DNA from: Robiginitomaculum sp036478975
GTDB taxonomy: Bacteria; Pseudomonadota; Alphaproteobacteria; Caulobacterales; Maricaulaceae
Reading direction: 5' to 3'
NCBI GenBank assembly: GCA_036478975.1
Contig: JAZGFA010000059.1
Span: 1-17,407, forward strand
DNA length: 17,407 bases
This document shows positions 14,237 through 17,407 of this stretch, in pieces. A program made the position numbers and the translations under genes. Below the pieces are notes generated by a model. That model was not told the origin of the DNA. It searched no databases and saw nothing but the letters and a program-made list of their open reading frames with translations. Position 1 is the stretch's first letter; every line of letters begins with the position of its first letter.

Positions 14237-15705
14237 TCTTTTTGCGGCGGCTTGGGTTGGCCCGTAACGCCGGGCGATTTCATGCCCGCTGATCTCCATT
14301 GGGCCTTATCGGAGCCATGCCCTTTCATGCCGAGCGAGCGCAGGCCGGCGTATTTTGTGCCCTTGGGCGAGCGCGGCCCGTCGCCGTCCTTATTGGTAGA
14401 TGATGCGGGTTTGCCGCGCATTCCCCGTGATCGCATTTTCATCTCGCGTCCTTTCATGACGGCTTTCTTGCCAAATTTCTCGCGCGCCTTATCGCTGGCC
14501 CGCTCTGCCTTGGCCCGCGTGATTGCGCCGGGGTCAAGTAAATCGCCGCTATCGCCGGTCGGCGCGCAAAGCCCGGCTAGGCCAGCCCCGATAAGCCGGT
14601 AAGGCATGCGGCTATTCTTGCCTATCTCTTTAGCGAGCATTTGCGCGCATGTCTTAAAAATTACGTCCGCGAGCTGGGTTGGTTGGGGCAATGTGCGCCG
14701 GCGGGTTAGGGTTTGGAACTTGGAGGTTTTAAGTTTGAGCGTGATGATTGTGCCGGCCACATCGGCGGCCTTGGCATGGTCGGCGGTTTTTTGCGCGACA
14801 AACCAAAGCTTATCAAGCAGGGGGTCTTGGGCGCTAATATCGCTGTTAAATGTGGTTTCGGCGGAGACGGATTTGCGCGCGGCTGCGGTCTGGATAGGGC
14901 GGCTATCTTCGGCGCGGGCGAGCTTGGCTAGGCGCAGACCGGACTCACCAAAGCCGTCAATCATTTGCTTATCCGTGCGCCGCCGAACATCTGAAATTGT
15001 ATATATGCCCGCCTTACCAAGCGATTTTGCAAAGGCGGGGCCTACGCCGAAAATGAATTCTACCGGCTTGGGAGCAAGGAAATCCTGCGCCTCGGCCCGG
15101 CCAATCATCGCAAAGCCATGCGGCTTATCGAGGTCGGATGCGGTTTTGGCGAGAAACTTATTATAGCTGAGGCCGACGCTGACCGTGACGCCAATTTCGC
15201 GCTCTATACGCTTTTGCAGGCGAATGAGCGACAGGGCGGGCGGGGCGCCGTGCAGCCGCTCCGTCCCGCTTAAATCTAGGAAGGCCTCATCAATGGAGAG
15301 CGGCTCTACCATCGGGGTTAGGCCTAGCATCATGCGTTTAATGCGCTGGCCCTCATAGCTATATTTGGCGTGATCGCCGCGAATAACCACGGCGTGGGGG
15401 CAGGCCTTTAGCGCCTTAAACATCGGCATGGCAGAACGCACCCCGTAGACGCGCGCATTATAACAGGCGGCGGCAACAACCCCGCGATGGCCGCCGCCGA
15501 CAATGACAGGCTTGTCGGCTAGCTCTGGATTGTCGCGCTTTTCCACCGAGCAGAAAAAGGCGTCGCAATCCACATGGGCCATGGACAGGGTCGCGGCTTC
15601 ATTATGGGCGATGCGTTTATAACTGCCGCACGCATTGCAACGTGGGTCCTCACTTATGGGCGCTTCGCAATCGCGGCACCATCCGGTTAAAGGCAAAATA
15701 GTCAT
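14233..15705 (-). CDS. dinB: DNA polymerase IV (DinB) with N-terminal zinc ribbon and long basic tail
   Basis: Y-family translesion polymerase of 490 residues. A four-Cys zinc ribbon (Cys10, Cys13, Cys23, Cys26) precedes the polymerase, an arrangement known in alphaproteobacteria. Catalytic acids are Asp46 (H-V-D-C-D-A-F-F) and Asp139-Glu140 (L-S-I-D-E-A-F-L-D). Y-N-K-F-L-A-K and S-D-L-D-K-P-H-G, the thumb helix-hairpin-helix and the little-finger domain follow to about 380. Residues from about 415 to 490 are a low-complexity Lys/Arg/Gly/Met tail with near-repeats (R-S-L-G-M-K, R-S-A-G-M-K); I see no clear QLxLF-type clamp motif. The start is taken as ATG 15705; a GTG directly before it (15708) is possible. 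A LexA box in its promoter marks SOS control. Its stop overlaps that of the convergent gene. Confidence 0.95.
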   Translation of the reverse strand: MTILPLTGWCRDCEAPISEDPRCNACGSYKRIAHNEAATLSMAHVDCDAFFCSVEKRDNPELADKPVIVGGGHRGVVAAACYNARVYGVRSAMPMFKALKACPHAVVIRGDHAKYSYEGQRIKRMMLGLTPMVEPLSIDEAFLDLSGTERLHGAPPALSLIRLQKRIEREIGVTVSVGLSYNKFLAKTASDLDKPHGFAMIGRAEAQDFLAPKPVEFIFGVGPAFAKSLGKAGIYTISDVRRRTDKQMIDGFGESGLRLAKLARAEDSRPIQTAAARKSVSAETTFNSDISAQDPLLDKLWFVAQKTADHAKAADVAGTIITLKLKTSKFQTLTRRRTLPQPTQLADVIFKTCAQMLAKEIGKNSRMPYRLIGAGLAGLCAPTGDSGDLLDPGAITRAKAERASDKAREKFGKKAVMKGREMKMRSRGMRGKPASSTNKDGDGPRSPKGTKYAGLRSLGMKGHGSDKAQWRSAGMKSPGVTGQPKPPQKD

Positions 15706-15775
15706 CACGTCATCTTACTACACATAGGTCATAATTAGGACGTAAATATCATTCTAATGGGATTCAGTGTTTATT

Positions 15776-15804
15776 ATTATGTTCGCATTATGTTCTCCTA
15801 ACAA
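15776..15804 (-). promoter_or_regulatory. Predicted dinB promoter
   Basis: On the minus strand TTGTTA (15804-15799) and CATAAT (15781-15776) are 17 nt apart. They match four and five of six sigma-70 consensus bases. Initiation near 15769 would give a leader of about 64 nt. The LexA box occupies the spacer and touches the -10 element, a layout that would let LexA block the polymerase. Confidence 0.62.
15781..15795. promoter_or_regulatory. LexA binding site (SOS box)
   Basis: GTTC (15781-15784), seven bases, GTTC (15792-15795) matches exactly the direct-repeat LexA site GTTC-N7-GTTC known in alphaproteobacteria. It lies 76 nt from the dinB start, inside its predicted promoter, and 112 nt from divK on the other side. 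Confidence 0.85.
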
Positions 15805-15906
15805 AGTGTTAGCGCCGTGAACACCATTGATTCATTATATTGCGCTTTAATAGAGGCAATAAAGAAAGCGCATAAGCGCTGTAGTTATGGTGAAGGTTGA
15901 TCGCAA

Positions 15907-16284
15907 ATGTTGCAAGTTATGCCCAAAAAGATTTTAATTGTTGAAGATAATGAATTGAACATGAAATTGTTCAACGATCTTTTGCAGGCCCATGGCTACG
16001 AAACGCGCCAGACCCGCGAGGGGCTAAAGGCTATCGGCATTGCTAAATCCTATAAGCCAGATCTTATCTTGATGGATATTCAACTGCCAAAGGTTTCCGG
16101 CCTTGAAGTGACAAAATGGATTAAGGACGACAAAGCGACCAAGGACATTCCGGTTGTCGCCGTGACCGCCTTTGCCATGCGCGGGGACGAGAAACGTATT
16201 CGTGAGGGCGGCTGCGAGGCCTATATCTCTAAACCTATTTCTATAAATAGCTTTCTTTCCACCATTCGCAAATTCACTAAATAG
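15907..16284 (+). CDS. divK: Single-domain response regulator DivK
   Basis: DivK is a stand-alone receiver that, in Caulobacter, is phosphorylated by DivJ and dephosphorylated by PleC. It acts through DivL and CckA to lower CtrA activity. The sequence has the acidic pair E-D after I-L-I-V, the phosphoacceptor in L-M-D-I-Q-L-P, the Thr in V-T-A-F-A-M and the Lys in I-S-K-P. The run G-G-C-E-A-Y-I-S-K-P-I-S is highly typical of DivK. ATG 15907 has AAGG at 15893-15896 (spacing 10) and yields 125 residues. ATG 15919 would make the phosphoacceptor Asp53, as in Caulobacter, and may be the true start. pleD follows 9 nt later, so the two form an operon. Divergent from dinB. Confidence 0.95.
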   Translation: MLQVMPKKILIVEDNELNMKLFNDLLQAHGYETRQTREGLKAIGIAKSYKPDLILMDIQLPKVSGLEVTKWIKDDKATKDIPVVAVTAFAMRGDEKRIREGGCEAYISKPISINSFLSTIRKFTK

Positions 16285-16293
16285 AGCGCCGCC

Positions 16294-17407
16294 ATGAGCG
16301 CCCGCATCCTTGTTGTAGATGACCTAGCGCCTAACCGGCGCTTGCTAGAGGTTAAGCTTACGGCCGAATATTATGACGTTATAAGCGCCGAATCTGGCCG
16401 GCGCGCCATCGATATTGCCCTGCGTGAGCCGATAGATTTGATTTTACTCGACGCCATGATGCCGGGCATGAGCGGATTTGAGGTGTGTAGGGCGCTGAAA
16501 GAAAACCCGAAAACTTGGCATATTCCTATCGTGATGGTCACGGCGCTAGAGCAAATTTCTGACCGTATTCGCGGGCTTAAGGCCGGCGCGGATGATTTTA
16601 TTAGCAAGCCCATTGAAGATTTTAACCTGCTCGCGCGGGTGCGTTCACTCTTGCGCCTGAAAATGGTGACCGACCAACTCTTATCTCATACGGGGTGCTC
16701 GCTTGCCGATAGCCGCCCAATGATTGAGGGCATAGATCATCGTCATGGGCGCATCCTCATCGTTGATGACCATATGGGCAGAATGAAGCGTATGGCCGTG
16801 CCGCTACAAGCGAGTAATGAAGTGACGTTTCAAACCGATCCGGTTGAGGCGATTAAGGATGCGCAAAAAAATATTGATTTGATGATTGTCAGCTTGGCTA
16901 GCGAAAATTTTGACGGCCTACGCTTGTGCGCGCGTTTGCGTTCTAATGAAAAAACCCGTGAACTGCCGATTCTTGCCATTGGCGACCCGATGGAAGAGGC
17001 GCGCCTAATTCGCGCCTATGACCTTGGCATTAATGACACTTTGATGCGGCCTATTGAGACCCAAGAACTGTTGGCGCGGGTTAGCACCCAGCTTAAACGT
17101 AAATTTTACGCCGATAGCCTGCGGGAAAACTTTAATGAAAGCCTAGAAATGGTTGTGACAGATCCGCTCACTGGACTCGGAAATCGGCGCCATTTTGATA
17201 GTAAGGTTTTGCCTTTATTGGAGCAGACCTCCAAGGGGAAAGCTTTTTCTATGGTTTTGTTTGATGTGGACCATTTTAAGCGGGTCAATGATATACTTGG
17301 CCATGATACAGGCGATGTTGTGCTTAAAGAGATTGCGGCGCGGCTCGCCTCCAATTTGCGGGCCATTGACGTGGTAAGCCGTTATGGCGGCGAGGAATTC
17401 GTCATTG
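16294..17407 (+). CDS. pleD: Diguanylate cyclase PleD (3' end outside window)
   Basis: PleD makes the second messenger c-di-GMP when phosphorylated and drives the swarmer-to-stalked transition in Caulobacter. About 371 codons are visible without a stop. Receiver 1 has D9-D10, phosphoacceptor Asp53 (I-L-L-D-A-M-M-P) and I-S-K-P. Receiver 2 (about 153-270) begins I-L-I-V-D-D but has Ser200 at the phosphoacceptor place, so it is a non-phosphorylated adaptor as in known PleD. The GGDEF domain starts near T-D-P-L-T-G-L-G-N-R-R (289). It has the inhibitory I-site R-A-I-D at 356-359, exactly five residues before the active G-G-E-E-F at 365-369, where the window nearly ends. ATG 16294 has no strong ribosome binding site, 9 nt after divK, so translation is probably coupled. 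Confidence 0.95.
   Translation, partial: MSARILVVDDLAPNRRLLEVKLTAEYYDVISAESGRRAIDIALREPIDLILLDAMMPGMSGFEVCRALKENPKTWHIPIVMVTALEQISDRIRGLKAGADDFISKPIEDFNLLARVRSLLRLKMVTDQLLSHTGCSLADSRPMIEGIDHRHGRILIVDDHMGRMKRMAVPLQASNEVTFQTDPVEAIKDAQKNIDLMIVSLASENFDGLRLCARLRSNEKTRELPILAIGDPMEEARLIRAYDLGINDTLMRPIETQELLARVSTQLKRKFYADSLRENFNESLEMVVTDPLTGLGNRRHFDSKVLPLLEQTSKGKAFSMVLFDVDHFKRVNDILGHDTGDVVLKEIAARLASNLRAIDVVSRYGGEEFVI

Noticed and set aside
16750..17100. Second receiver of PleD as a damaged gene part
   Set aside because: Loss of the phosphoacceptor Asp in receiver 2 is the normal state for PleD, where it acts in dimer formation.
1..17407. Open frames on the opposite strand inside serA, purA, thiC and dinB
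   Set aside because: They lie within strongly conserved genes, lack ribosome binding sites and give proteins without recognisable domains.

Overview
The window reads as a chromosomal segment of an alphaproteobacterium, most likely from the Caulobacterales/Hyphomonadales side. The main reasons are the adjacent divK and pleD genes (cell-cycle regulators of Caulobacter type), an alphaproteobacterial-type SerC, a DinB with an N-terminal zinc ribbon, a GTTC-N7-GTTC LexA box (the alphaproteobacterial SOS consensus) and GANTC (CcrM-type) sites near divK. Base composition is moderate in GC, and most genes use TTT for Phe. No mobile element, CRISPR array, tRNA or rRNA gene was seen. The taxonomic statement is inference from gene content, not from a search.

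Layout. Positions 1-2269 hold the end of serC and all of serA (serine biosynthesis operon), closed by a hairpin terminator. A PagL-like outer-membrane lipid A deacylase candidate follows (2282-2899), then purA (3070-4365). An ArsM-type arsenite methyltransferase (4461-5636) overlaps or abuts a DUF6438 lipoprotein gene. From 5584 to 9227 runs a same-strand group of small envelope genes: three predicted lipoproteins, two tandem YbjQ-family proteins (one soluble, one membrane-anchored) and an acyltransferase-3 membrane protein. A TPP riboswitch (about 9285-9357) precedes thiC (9410-11296), which is followed by a small three-helix membrane protein.

Positions 11634-12036 are noncoding and carry a good sigma-70-type promoter and a leader of about 135 nt for a CspA-family protein, which ends in a strong terminator. 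On the minus strand comes a trypsin-like peptidase with a Pro/Ala-rich N-terminus (12325-12993). Divergent from it are a single-cysteine thioredoxin-fold protein and a translationally coupled YdjM-like membrane protein, which converges stop-on-stop with dinB (minus, 14233-15705). The dinB promoter region contains a LexA box placed between its -35 and -10 elements and is shared with divergent divK (15907-16284). The window ends inside pleD (16294 onward), cut in the GGDEF domain.

Functionally, this is core metabolism (serine, AMP, thiamine), arsenic detoxification, envelope maintenance, cold/stress response, SOS mutagenesis and cell-cycle/c-di-GMP control. I found no clear multi-gene system that I would call new. 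The best leads are the LexA/palindrome-bearing dinB-divK control region, the arsM-lipoprotein overlap, the lipoprotein/YbjQ envelope cluster and the peptidase/thioredoxin/YdjM neighbourhood.
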